Below, piece by piece: positions 1 to 8,209 of a stretch of 31,608 bases of DNA; position 1 is the first letter of the stretch, and each line of letters starts with the position of its first letter. Both the position numbers and the translations under genes were made by a program. Source of the DNA: JBCCQH01 sp039024435 (GTDB taxonomy: Bacteria; Bacteroidota; Bacteroidia; J057; JADKCL01); assembly GCA_039024435.1 (NCBI GenBank), contig JBCCQH010000097.1:1-31608 (forward strand), in the 5' to 3' direction. Below the pieces are notes generated by a model. The model ran no database searches. It was not told the DNA's origin and saw only the letters and a list, made by a program, of their open reading frames with translations.

Positions 1-190
1 CTAGCTGGGACAGCCGGTCAAACTGGAGGGTGCTCCAGGCAATGGGATTGCCGCTGAGGTCCAGGACCTTCAGCGCGGGGAGGTCGTAGACGAATTCGGG
101 CAGCGCCGTCAGCCCGGCTTGGGGCAGGTAGAGTTCGCGGATCTGGTCGGCGTACTGTTCGGCGGTGCGGAGGTCGTGGACAGCGAGCAT
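1..190 (-). CDS. LRR protein, N-terminal part (runs off the window)
   Basis: Only the first 63 codons lie in the window; the gene continues past the left edge. The protein begins MLAVHDLRTAEQYADQIREL and enters leucine-rich repeats at once, with LRR signatures such as LKVLDLSGNPI. It aligns without gaps to the N-terminus of the next upstream gene (MKVASDLETARRHAATVQEL), so the two are tandem paralogues and each supports the other's start codon. It starts 13 bp after the stop of that gene on the same strand, which suggests one transcript. No signal peptide is visible, so a cytosolic location is inferred. Whether the missing part also holds a BRCT-like domain cannot be seen. Confidence 0.8.
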   Translation of the reverse strand, partial: MLAVHDLRTAEQYADQIRELYLPQAGLTALPEFVYDLPALKVLDLSGNPIAWSTLQFDRLSQL

Positions 191-203
191 CGTGAGATCG
201 AAG

Positions 204-2507
204 TTACGAATAAGCGAGGATGATGCCCCGGGCGCGCAAGACCCTTTCCAGTTGCAGGGCGACGCCGTAAGCCACCGCGTTGCGCGAGTAGGTGACCCTC
301 ATGAGGTGGGGGAGCCGCAACAGGAGCGGCCCGATTTCTGCGTAGTTGAGCCCGCGGCCCCGGGGTAGCATGATCGATTCCAACTGCTGGCACCGGACCA
401 GGTCTTCCGGCAATTCCTGAATGGGGTTGTTGCGGAGGTTGAGCCTCCGCAAGCGGGGAAGATCCGGAATCCACCGGGGAAGGCGTTGCAACTGGTTCTC
501 CGCGAGGATCAAGGTTTCCAGGTGCGGCCAGTCGGGGTCCAGGTCATCCAGATCGGTGAGGTGATTGTCGGTCAGGCTCAGGTACTTCAGGGAACGAACC
601 CGTGCGACCACAGGCGGGAGTTGGCCCTGTTCCTGGAAGCAGGCGTCCAGTACCAGGGACTTCAATCCCGGAATCTGGGCCATGCTTTCGGGCAAAGCGC
701 GCAGGGGATTTTCGCGCAGGTTCAGGCGTTGCAGCTTTTGCGCTTCCCCCAAGTTGTCGGGGAGGGAGGTCAGGCGGTTGCCCGAGATTCTCAATCGTTC
801 CAGATTGGGTATCTGCGCGATGCTCGGGGGCAATTCGGTCAAGGCATTGTTATAGATGTCCAGTTCGGTCAGGTGCCGCATTTCCCCGAGGCGATCCGGC
901 AATTTTTGCAGCCCATTGTCACTCATGATCAGTTCATGGAGCCCGGAAGCGGACAGGAGGGCCTCGGGAAATTCCGGCAGGGCAAGGTTGCTGATGCGCA
1001 GCGATTCGGAATTGGTTTCGACAATTTGCTGGACCAAGGGGGCTTGCAGGGCCCGGGGCAGGGCAAATACCACCGGCATGGTGACGTGGTCCCAACTGCT
1101 CCGCCGGCAGGCGTGCTCCAGGAGGACGAGTTGATCCAATTCGGGGTGGGCGGCCAACAAGCGAAAGTACTTCTCCGGATCGTCAAAGCCTTCGTCCGGC
1201 TCGCAGTAGGCCTGGAATATCGCATCCAGAAAGCGCAAGGTGCGGCGGGGAGCGTGGGCATTCAGGAAATCGCGGGTGAGTTTCTGCGCGCCCGAATGGT
1301 AGTGGAAGGACATGATGCCCACCAGGTCGCTCAGGACATCGGCGGGCATCCCGCCGGTTTCCATCAGGTTCAGCGCCAGGCGAATGTTGCCTTCGTCCCC
1401 ACTGCGCAACAAGCCCCGCAAGTTATTCAGTTCCGCGGAGTCGTTGCCTTTGGCGAAGGTCAAGAATCTGCCTTCGGCCCGGTTCAGAAAATCTTCCAGG
1501 TGGCCTTCCACCCCGACCGGGCAACCGGATTCCTGGGCAGCGGTCAGCTTGTCTCCCGGTCGCTCACCGGCAATGACCACACAATCGGGACCGGTGGGCC
1601 GCGAAACCACCCCGATGCCGCGTTTTTGTAGGGATTGTTTCACCGCCGAGCGTTTCAGGTTTTGGAATCGGCCGAGCAGGCAGACGGTGGCGGGCGGTGC
1701 CGGACCAAAGGGATCGGACAAGGCAGCGTAGAGGGCACTCGGGGCCCGCTCCCGTACCGTGTTGAACTTGGTACTGAGCAGGGACAGCAACTCGGATGGG
1801 GGGCGCGAGAGGAGGCCGGAGAGGTCCTGAAGGAGGACCTGGGTGAGGCGCAGGCGTTCGTCGAGGGGAATTTTTCCGTCGGCGGTCGCTTCGAGCAGTC
1901 GACTCACGGCTTCGGTGGTCCGGGGATCGTGGAGGATGCCCATGGGGTTGCCCTTCAGCAAGAGTTGCTTCAGGTGGGGCAGCCGGGCCAGTTCGGATGG
2001 AAGGTGAATCAGGGAATTGTTGCGCAGGTCCAGGTAGCGCAGGGACCGCATCTGCGCCATTTCTTCGGGCAGACCCATGAAGTCGTTGTCGTTGAGCACC
2101 AAGGTTTCCAGTTTCGGGAAGTCGCACAATTCCGGAATCCAAAGGGCAAGGGAGCAACCTTCGGCGGTCAGTTCCCGCAATTGTTCGCGGGGGAGTTCGT
2201 TCCGGGTGATCGCGTACAATTCAGGATTGCCTCCGAGTCGGAGGCGTTGGAGCTGGGTTTGGGCGGTCAGTCCCGGGGGAACTTCGTGCAAAGCCATGCG
2301 TTCTAGGGAGAGGGAATGCAGCGGCGGAAAGCGACTGAAATCCAGCCTAGAATCGTCGAGCAGGTTTCCGCTCAGGTCCAGGATCTGCAGATGGGGCATC
2401 GCGTAGACGAAATCGGGCAGTTCCCGCAAGCCGGCATTGCGCAGGTTGAGTTCCTGCACCGTGGCGGCGTGTCGCCGGGCGGTTTCGAGGTCAGAAGCAA
2501 CTTTCAT
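204..2507 (-). CDS. LRR protein with internal BRCT-like domain
   Basis: 767 residues, no signal peptide or membrane segment, probably cytosolic. Residues about 18-195 are leucine-rich repeats (LxxLxLxxNxLxxLPxx type). Residues about 272-342 look like a BRCT domain: a VCLLGRF strand, a basic helix (LKRSAVKQSLQKRG), then VVIAGERPGDKLTAAQESG and a final helix ending EDFL, matching the NAD-dependent ligase and eukaryotic BRCT layout. Residues about 355-490 are helical and HEAT-like (LLRSGDEGNIRLALNLM). Residues about 500-745 are a second LRR block. The ATG at 2507 is preferred over an upstream TTG at 2552 because the tandem paralogue begins at the same point and a -7 element lies at 2550-2557. 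The next gene starts 13 bp downstream. LRR and BRCT are both binding modules, so a scaffold role is inferred; the ligand is unknown. Confidence 0.85.
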   Translation of the reverse strand: MKVASDLETARRHAATVQELNLRNAGLRELPDFVYAMPHLQILDLSGNLLDDSRLDFSRFPPLHSLSLERMALHEVPPGLTAQTQLQRLRLGGNPELYAITRNELPREQLRELTAEGCSLALWIPELCDFPKLETLVLNDNDFMGLPEEMAQMRSLRYLDLRNNSLIHLPSELARLPHLKQLLLKGNPMGILHDPRTTEAVSRLLEATADGKIPLDERLRLTQVLLQDLSGLLSRPPSELLSLLSTKFNTVRERAPSALYAALSDPFGPAPPATVCLLGRFQNLKRSAVKQSLQKRGIGVVSRPTGPDCVVIAGERPGDKLTAAQESGCPVGVEGHLEDFLNRAEGRFLTFAKGNDSAELNNLRGLLRSGDEGNIRLALNLMETGGMPADVLSDLVGIMSFHYHSGAQKLTRDFLNAHAPRRTLRFLDAIFQAYCEPDEGFDDPEKYFRLLAAHPELDQLVLLEHACRRSSWDHVTMPVVFALPRALQAPLVQQIVETNSESLRISNLALPEFPEALLSASGLHELIMSDNGLQKLPDRLGEMRHLTELDIYNNALTELPPSIAQIPNLERLRISGNRLTSLPDNLGEAQKLQRLNLRENPLRALPESMAQIPGLKSLVLDACFQEQGQLPPVVARVRSLKYLSLTDNHLTDLDDLDPDWPHLETLILAENQLQRLPRWIPDLPRLRRLNLRNNPIQELPEDLVRCQQLESIMLPRGRGLNYAEIGPLLLRLPHLMRVTYSRNAVAYGVALQLERVLRARGIILAYS

Positions 2508-2549
2508 TGGCCACAGAATTGAAGCAGATTCTCCGCGGAAACACTCTCC

Positions 2550-2557
2550 CAAATTTA
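2550..2557 (-). promoter_or_regulatory. Bacteroidota -7 element for the LRR gene
   Basis: Minus-strand TAAATTTG is an exact match to TAnnTTTG. Transcription would start near 2543, giving a leader of about 36 nt before the ATG at 2507 and excluding the TTG at 2552 as the start. I see no good -33 TTTG at normal spacing. Confidence 0.45.
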
Positions 2558-2676
2558 TCCCAAAAATGAATGGTGAGGAAGCGGGGCGGCGGTGCCGAAT
2601 GGGACCGAGGAAATGCCCATTGCGGGGGTACAGCGGAAAATTAATCTTGCGGCAAGGATAATTGATCGAGAAAAAT

Positions 2677-2684
2677 TATTTTTG
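2677..2684 (+). promoter_or_regulatory. Bacteroidota -7 element for the coiled-coil protein gene
   Basis: TATTTTTG matches TAnnTTTG exactly and lies about 63 bp before the ATG at 2748, in an AT-rich stretch. The -33 element is not convincing: the nearest TTG, at 2647-2649, is spaced too far away. Confidence 0.35.
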
Positions 2685-2747
2685 CCGTGGAAATCCTGCT
2701 AATTGGTACAATAATTGATGCGCTAAAAACCAGGAAAATAAATTGCT

Positions 2748-3410
2748 ATGAAAAAATATTCTGTACTTTTTGTACTGCTCTTGATGTTCTCTTTTGCGGC
2801 AAAAGCCCAAGGTGCCGGTGAAGGCAGCTACAAATCCCCACTCGGCGGCAATGAAGCCAAGTGCCTGATGATTTCGCTGGAAGCCCAGGAGAAGAACGTC
2901 GCGGAGGTCATGAAGCAAAAGTTTAAGAAACTCAAGCATTCTTCGTCCAAAGGCTGGGATGCATTTACCGCGCAGATCTTTCCCGAGATCTCAAGCCAAA
3001 CCCTGGACATCTATTACCGCGTAGAAGGCGGCAAGAAGGACCAGGTGACGGTCTACCTGGCCATGTCCACCGGTTACGACAACTGGCTGACCGCTCAGGA
3101 CCACTCCAATGAGCTTAACAATGCCAAAACCATGCTGGAAGGCCTGATCAAAGAAGTCAAGGTCTACGAATTGGGCCTGGCGATTGCCGCTCAGACCAAG
3201 GTCGTCGAGGAAGCGGTGAAGGAGCAAGAAAAGCTGACCAAGGAAAACGAGAAGCTGGGCAAAGACCTCGAGAAATTGCAAAAGGAAATCGAAGACAACA
3301 AAGCCGATACCGAGCAAAATCTGAAGGACCAGGAAGCCCAAAAGAAGACCATCGAGGACCAAAAGAAGGCGCTGGACGAGTTGCAGAAGGAACTGGGCAG
3401 TGTGAAGTAA
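2748..3410 (+). CDS. Exported coiled-coil protein, function unknown
   Basis: 220 residues. A clear Sec signal peptide (MKKYSVLFVLLLMFSFAAKA, cleavage after AKA-Q) sends it to the periplasm; there is no lipobox cysteine. Residues about 25-130 form a small mixed domain I do not recognise (DIYYRVEGGKKDQVTVYLAM looks like beta-strands). Residues about 145-220 are a highly charged heptad-like coiled coil rich in K, E and Q (EKLTKENEKLGKDLEKLQKE). There is no membrane anchor after the signal peptide. The gene stands alone, divergent from the LRR genes, with its own promoter candidate and a strong terminator. A periplasmic structural or adaptor role is only a guess. Confidence 0.85.
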   Translation: MKKYSVLFVLLLMFSFAAKAQGAGEGSYKSPLGGNEAKCLMISLEAQEKNVAEVMKQKFKKLKHSSSKGWDAFTAQIFPEISSQTLDIYYRVEGGKKDQVTVYLAMSTGYDNWLTAQDHSNELNNAKTMLEGLIKEVKVYELGLAIAAQTKVVEEAVKEQEKLTKENEKLGKDLEKLQKEIEDNKADTEQNLKDQEAQKKTIEDQKKALDELQKELGSVK

Positions 3411-3435
3411 TTTTGTTCACGTCATATCCTTGCAC

Positions 3436-3474
3436 AAGCGTAGCGGTACGGATTCGTGCCGCTACGCTTATTTT
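3436..3474 (+). terminator. Rho-independent terminator after the coiled-coil gene
   Basis: An inverted repeat with an 11-bp perfect stem (AAGCGTAGCGG / CCGCTACGCTT), extended by four inner pairs around a GATT loop, followed by TTATTTT. It begins 25 bp after the stop codon. The A-rich left side may also let it act for the convergent gene ending at 3619. Confidence 0.8.
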
Positions 3475-3618
3475 ACTCCGTTTGGATGGAGCAGTACACC
3501 TTGAACTTGCGGAGGCACACGGCAAGATTCGCCGGGGAGAAACCCAATCTGGCCCCACTTGTCTTCCACCTGGCCCGCCGCCCTGGGCAAAGAAGCTGCA
3601 ATTTTCCCGAACAATCCC

Positions 3619-4104
3619 TCACATCACCGCAGCTACCGCGGCCACAATCGCTTCCAGCCCCGCCTGATCCGCCGCATCAAAATCGTCCGCTACGTCCGAG
3701 TCCACGTCCAGGACCCCCAGCAGCACCCCGGCCTTCAGCAGCGGCACCACGATCTCGGACTTTGATTCCGACGAGCAGGCGATGTGCCCGGGAAAAGCAT
3801 GTACGTCCGGAACCAGCACCGTTTCCCGCCGGGCGGCAGCCGTACCGCACACCCCCCGCCCCAGCGCGATCCGGGTGCAGGCGAGCGGTCCCTGAAACGG
3901 ACCCAGTACCAGCTCCTCCGGCTCCCGGAGCAGGTAAAACCCCACCCAAAAGAAGCCAAAGGCCTCTTTGAGCACCGCCGCGACATTTGCGAGATTCGCG
4001 ATTTGGTCCGGCTCATCCGCGATCAAGGACTTGATTTGCGGCAGCAACGCCGCGTATTTTTCTGCTTTTCCGGCGTCCACCGGAACATTTATATTTTCGG
4101 CCAT
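3619..4104 (-). CDS. msrC: Free methionine-(R)-sulfoxide reductase (fRMsr, GAF domain)
   Basis: 161 residues, a single GAF domain. This family reduces free L-methionine-(R)-sulfoxide to methionine in the cytosol using thioredoxin. Three cysteines, C76 (LACTRI), C86 (GVCGTA) and C110 (HIACSSESKSEIVVP), have the same spacing (10 and 24 residues) as the catalytic/resolving cysteines 84, 94 and 118 of the E. coli enzyme, so it should be active. The start MAENINV is preferred; an in-frame ATG five codons upstream (4119) is possible. The gene is monocistronic, convergent with the upstream coiled-coil gene and divergent from the M16 peptidase. The Glu-Ser-Lys-Ser-Glu-Ile motif near the C-terminus is typical of the family. 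Confidence 0.93.
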   Translation of the reverse strand: MAENINVPVDAGKAEKYAALLPQIKSLIADEPDQIANLANVAAVLKEAFGFFWVGFYLLREPEELVLGPFQGPLACTRIALGRGVCGTAAARRETVLVPDVHAFPGHIACSSESKSEIVVPLLKAGVLLGVLDVDSDVADDFDAADQAGLEAIVAAVAAVM

Positions 4105-4118
4105 GGTCACAAGCAACA

Positions 4119-4149
4119 TTTATGTTACAAAAACGGTTTATTACCTTTG
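4119..4149 (+). promoter_or_regulatory. Bacteroidota promoter for the M16 peptidase gene
   Basis: TACCTTTG at 4142-4149 matches TAnnTTTG exactly. A TTTATG at 4119-4124 is a near match to the -33 element at roughly the right spacing. Transcription would start near 4156, giving a leader of about 175 nt before the ATG at 4332. Confidence 0.5.
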
Positions 4150-4331
4150 TGGGAGCCGCAATAAGCGCCCGCTGGGCAACGGCTGTGGCGCCCTTGACAA
4201 CCACAAATATCGGAATTTAGGCGGGGTCCGGCGGACAATAGTCAAAGATACCTCCCAAAAGGAGCAAAATGACCGAACCCACGTACCCGCTACCCGCCGC
4301 AAAACAAGTCGCTTTGACAATTACAGTGCTT

Positions 4332-7304
4332 ATGAAATCGAAATTGTTGTACTGCTTGCTGGCCATCACGTTGCTGCTGGGGAGCGGAACGGATGCATTT
4401 GCCCAGAAAAGCAAAATCAAGGAAGCCCAAGCGGGCAAAATCTCGACCCATACCTCGGAAAACGGCGAGTACACCTATACTATGGTGGCGGGCGATCCGT
4501 TGCGCAGCCGCATCTACACCCTCAAAAATGGGATGCAGGTGTACATGACCGTCAATAAAAACGAGCCCCGGATTTACACCGCCATCGCCGTCCGCACCGG
4601 CAGCAACAACGATCCCGCCGATGCGACCGGCCTCGCCCACTACCTGGAGCACATGCTCTTCAAGGGCACGGACCGCTACGGTTCTCTGGATTACGAAAAA
4701 GAGAAAGTTCTCCTCGACCAAATTGAGGAGCTTTACGAGAAGTACCGTGCGACGGAGGACGAAGACAAGCGCAAGGAACTTTACGCGGAGATCGACCGGA
4801 TGTCCGGGGAGGCCGCCAAGTACGCCATTGCTTCCGAGTACGACAAGATGCTGTCCGCCATCGGGGCCAAAGGGACCAATGCCTTCACCTCGTTTGAGCA
4901 GACGGTCTACATCAACGATATCCCGGCCAATCAAGTGGAGAAGTGGTTGAAAATTGAGTCGGAGCGCTTCCGCAATCCGGTCATTCGCCTGTTTCACACT
5001 GAACTCGAAGCGGTCTACGAGGAAAAAAACATTTCTCTGGACAATGACCAGCGGGCCGCCTACTACAAGATGCTGGATCTGTTGTTCCCCCGCCACAACT
5101 ACGGGCAGCAGACGACCATCGGGACGATCAATCACCTCAAAAATCCCTCGATCAAGAAGATCAAGGACTACTACCGCAAGTACTATGTCCCCAACAATAT
5201 GGCGATTTGCCTGTCGGGGGACATCGATCCGGATGCGACGATTGCCATGATCGACGAGTACTTCGGTGGCTTCCAGACGAAATCAGTTACCCCCTACAAC
5301 GGACCGGAAGAATTGCCGCTGGACAAGGTACTCGAATACGAAGTGATCGGTCCTGATGCCGAGTTGCTGTACCTCGGCTTCCGCGTGCCGTCCTACGGCC
5401 ACCCGGATGCGCCGGTACTAGAAATGATTGATTTTATGCTGGCAAATTCGACCGCCGGCCTGATCGACCTGAATCTCGTCAAGGCCCAAAAAGTCCTCGA
5501 TGCGGGCAGCAGTTACATGCAAATGAAAGACTACGCGGTTCAGATGCTCAACGGTTCGCCGAAAGCCGACCAATGCCTGGAAGAGGTGCGGGACCTGCTT
5601 CTCGAACAATTGGAGAAAATCAAAAAGGGCGACTTCGACGAAAAGCTGATCAAGGCGGTCGTCAACAACATGGAGATCGACAAAATGCGCGGTTACGAAC
5701 AGAATTGGGGGCGGACCTTCGAGTTTGTGGATACTTACGTCAATGGCATTGACTGGGAAGACCGGGTGCTCTATCTGCGCAAACTGCGGGCGATCAGCCG
5801 GGACGATGTCATCCGGGTGGCCAATCAATACTACGGCAAGAACTACGTGGCGATTTATAAGCGCAACGGCGAACGCCAGGACGTAAAAAAAGTCGTCAAG
5901 CCGGAAATTACGCCGGTAGAGGTGAACCGTGAGGCGCAATCTCCCTTCCTCAAAGAGGTCACCAGTATGGAATCCCCGGAAATGCAACCGGTTTTCCTCA
6001 ACTACAAATCGGACATTCACCAGACTCAGTTGGAGAGCAAAGTCCCCCTGAACTACTTGCGAAACGACGAAAACGGCCTGTTTTCGATGTACTACTTGCT
6101 GGACTTTGGCAAGCGGCAGGACAAGACCCTGGCCTTTGCCATCGAGTATTTGCCCTTCCTCGGGACCGATCAGTACTCGGCGGAAGAACTGTCCAAGAAG
6201 TTTTACGAATTGGGCACCACTTTTGACGTATTTGCCGGTGACGATCAGATCTACGTGATCTTGCGCGGTCTGAGCACCAATTTTGAGGAAAGCGTCAAAC
6301 TGTTCGAGCACGTTCTGAACAATGCTCAGCCGGATGCGGAAGCCCTTTCCGGGCTGATTGACCGGCAGGTGAAGTCCCTGGACGACGCGAAGCTGAACAA
6401 GCGGCAAATCCTCTGGCGGGGGATGATGAATTACGGGATGTACGGGGGGCAGAATCCCTTCAACGATGTCATGAGCGAGAAAGATATGCGCGTACTGAAA
6501 GCGGAAACGCTCACCGATGCGCTCCACCAGCTCACTTCTTACGAGCACAAGGTGCTCTACTACGGCCCCGATTCACCGGAGGGAGTCAGCAAGACTCTCA
6601 ATACTTACCATACCGTTCCGGCCGAACGGATACCGGTTCCGACAGACGATCCCTACGAATTCGTGAAAACCGAGCGCAACAAGGTGTTTTTTGTGGAATA
6701 TGACATGGTCCAGGCGGAAATTCTCTGGTTGTCCCGGTCGGCGGATTACGATCCGGCCATGACCCCCCAGGTCGACATTTTCAATGAATACTACGGTGGC
6801 AACATGTCCTCCATCGTCTTCCAGACCATCCGCGAGTCCAAGGCCCTGGCCTATTCGACCTTTTCGTCCTTCCAGACCCCGCGCCGCGCCGGTGATCCCT
6901 ACTTTGTCCTCGCCTACGTGGGTACTCAAGCGGACAAAATCCACGAAGCCATCGCCGGAATGCAGGAATTGTTAACCACGATGCCCCAGAGTGACAACCT
7001 CCTCGAAAATTCCAAAGCCTCGATCAGAAACAAAATGGAAACTGAGCGGATCACGCGCACCTCCGTCTTGTTCAACTACGAGAACGCGAAGCGGATGGGA
7101 CTGGACCGGGACATCCGGCAGGACGTCTACGCCAGCTTAGACGACATGGACTTCGCCACGGTAAACGCCTTCCACGAGAAATACATCTCGGGCAGTGCCT
7201 ACAACCTCCTGGTGCTCGGCTCCAAAGAAAAGGTTGACCTCAAATCCCTGGAACAATACGGCGAAGTCGTAGAACTCAGCCTGAACGATTTGTTCGGCTA
7301 TTGA
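4332..7304 (+). CDS. Periplasmic M16 (pitrilysin-type) zinc metallopeptidase
   Basis: 990 residues. The start at 4332 gives a clean signal peptide (MKSKLLYCLLAITLLLGSG, cleavage near DAFAQ-K); an in-frame ATG at 4269 would bury it. The N-terminal half carries the inverted zinc motif HYLEH (H103, E106, H107) within GLAHYLEHMLFKGT, and the third ligand is E224 in ELEAVYEE. A charged helical insertion (about residues 125-180) lies between them, longer than in minimal M16B enzymes. The second half (about 560-990) is the paired M16 domain without its own zinc motif but with the late substrate-binding region (RESKALAYSTFSSF). This is the two-halves-in-one-chain layout of pitrilysin and insulysin. 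It probably degrades peptides in the periplasm. Monocistronic with a long leader. Confidence 0.93.
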   Translation: MKSKLLYCLLAITLLLGSGTDAFAQKSKIKEAQAGKISTHTSENGEYTYTMVAGDPLRSRIYTLKNGMQVYMTVNKNEPRIYTAIAVRTGSNNDPADATGLAHYLEHMLFKGTDRYGSLDYEKEKVLLDQIEELYEKYRATEDEDKRKELYAEIDRMSGEAAKYAIASEYDKMLSAIGAKGTNAFTSFEQTVYINDIPANQVEKWLKIESERFRNPVIRLFHTELEAVYEEKNISLDNDQRAAYYKMLDLLFPRHNYGQQTTIGTINHLKNPSIKKIKDYYRKYYVPNNMAICLSGDIDPDATIAMIDEYFGGFQTKSVTPYNGPEELPLDKVLEYEVIGPDAELLYLGFRVPSYGHPDAPVLEMIDFMLANSTAGLIDLNLVKAQKVLDAGSSYMQMKDYAVQMLNGSPKADQCLEEVRDLLLEQLEKIKKGDFDEKLIKAVVNNMEIDKMRGYEQNWGRTFEFVDTYVNGIDWEDRVLYLRKLRAISRDDVIRVANQYYGKNYVAIYKRNGERQDVKKVVKPEITPVEVNREAQSPFLKEVTSMESPEMQPVFLNYKSDIHQTQLESKVPLNYLRNDENGLFSMYYLLDFGKRQDKTLAFAIEYLPFLGTDQYSAEELSKKFYELGTTFDVFAGDDQIYVILRGLSTNFEESVKLFEHVLNNAQPDAEALSGLIDRQVKSLDDAKLNKRQILWRGMMNYGMYGGQNPFNDVMSEKDMRVLKAETLTDALHQLTSYEHKVLYYGPDSPEGVSKTLNTYHTVPAERIPVPTDDPYEFVKTERNKVFFVEYDMVQAEILWLSRSADYDPAMTPQVDIFNEYYGGNMSSIVFQTIRESKALAYSTFSSFQTPRRAGDPYFVLAYVGTQADKIHEAIAGMQELLTTMPQSDNLLENSKASIRNKMETERITRTSVLFNYENAKRMGLDRDIRQDVYASLDDMDFATVNAFHEKYISGSAYNLLVLGSKEKVDLKSLEQYGEVVELSLNDLFGY

Positions 7305-7364
7305 TTGCTGATTGTCCCCGGTCAAGGCAGGTTTGACACCATTAAAAACCAAGCGCTGCGGACA

Positions 7365-7402
7365 ATTGGAAATCGGAAATCGATCACTTGGAAATTTTCA
7401 AG
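7365..7402. repeat. 38-bp direct repeat, copy 1
   Basis: This copy and the one at 7510-7547 share 35 of 38 bases; the first 19 (ATTGGAAATCGGAAATCGA) and last 15 (TTGGAAATTTTCAAG) are identical. Within the unit, GGAAATC occurs twice. It looks like a dispersed intergenic repeat unit rather than a gene. Confidence 0.75.
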
Positions 7403-7417
7403 GGAAAATCCTCGGGG

Positions 7418-7439
7418 GCCGCACGGCGTGCCGTGCGGC
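7418..7439. repeat. Near-perfect 22-bp palindrome between the direct repeats
   Basis: GCCGCACGGC, a GT spacer, then GCCGTGCGGC. It would form a very stable hairpin in RNA or a cruciform in DNA. No T tract follows, so it is not a standard terminator. It lies between the two 38-bp repeats, suggesting a palindromic mobile-type repeat (REP/MITE-like) unit. Confidence 0.65.
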
Positions 7440-7509
7440 TACGATCTTCGTGGTGCAGCAACGTTTTGGGTTATTTGCTCATTGCTGCTTGCGCGTTAGG
7501 AACGCGCGC

Positions 7510-7547
7510 ATTGGAAATCGGAAATCGACTAATTGGAAATTTTCAAG
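7510..7547. repeat. 38-bp direct repeat, copy 2
   Basis: Second copy, 145 bp from the first with three mismatches, all in the central tetranucleotide TCAC/CTAA. Its end overlaps by five bases the stop region of the minus-strand gene ending at 7543, so that gene's final codons lie in repeat sequence. Confidence 0.75.
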
Positions 7548-8205
7548 AATTAACCATTTGGAAGCCGACTTTGGCGGCAGTGGCGGTGACTTGATTTTTG
7601 ATTTTGGTGCCGAGGCGGATCATCTGGATGTCCTGGTAATTCGGGGCCCGGAGGTCCTGGCCGATGGCGGTCAGCATGACACTTTCGATAAAGATCCGGA
7701 GCAATTCCGGGCTGATTTCGTTTTCGGCGATGTCCGGGTAGAGAAAATTCAGTTGGCGGACGCCCTCGATGTAAAAGTGGCCTTCCCGGTTCAAGACCAT
7801 GCGCGCGAGCAGATAGCCTGGGTCGTTCAGCCGGTTGTAGCGCAGCGAATCCGCCATGAAATTGTATACCATGATGTGCCCGAAATAGCCGTTGCGGCGA
7901 TCCCCGGCGACGTAGGGATTTTTGCTCAACAGGTGTTCTTCATTGAAGGTCACCACGTTGGAGTGCATATTGAAGATGAGCAGGTCGCCGGAGAAGCGCA
8001 GGTGAAATTCGAATTCGTTGACCTCCTGGTACTCGATTTGAACGTGCTCGTCGATGTCGGCGAAACGGGCGTCGAGTTCTTCCGCGAGTGCCTGGGCCAC
8101 CGCTTTCATTTCCGAAAACACCTGACGGGTACTGCGGTAGATGCTTTGCTTGAGGCTGGCCTTGTCGGAAAGGGCCGCGACGATCTGGTCTAATTTATCT
8201 TTCAT
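7543..8205 (-). CDS. Conserved protein downstream of dnaG, function unknown
   Basis: 220 residues, no signal peptide or membrane segment, probably cytosolic. Not a family whose function I can name. It has an N-terminal helical stretch (KDKLDQIVAALSDKASLKQS) and a mixed alpha/beta body with aromatic-rich strands (FEFHLRFSGDLLIFNMHSN). The preferred ATG is at 8205, four bp after the dnaG stop; an in-frame TTG at 8226 would overlap dnaG. The tight spacing implies co-transcription with dnaG. The C-terminus (VGFQMVNS) runs into the 38-bp repeat, so a recent change of the end is possible. Confidence 0.85.
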   Translation of the reverse strand: MKDKLDQIVAALSDKASLKQSIYRSTRQVFSEMKAVAQALAEELDARFADIDEHVQIEYQEVNEFEFHLRFSGDLLIFNMHSNVVTFNEEHLLSKNPYVAGDRRNGYFGHIMVYNFMADSLRYNRLNDPGYLLARMVLNREGHFYIEGVRQLNFLYPDIAENEISPELLRIFIESVMLTAIGQDLRAPNYQDIQMIRLGTKIKNQVTATAAKVGFQMVNS

Positions 8206-8209
8206 AGCG

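Noticed and set aside
486..1631. Long plus-strand open frame
   Set aside because: It is the antisense shadow of the LRR gene; its translation is Gln/Val/Gly-rich without domain motifs.
4269..4331. Upstream extension of the M16 peptidase
   Set aside because: It would place 21 residues before a clear signal peptide.
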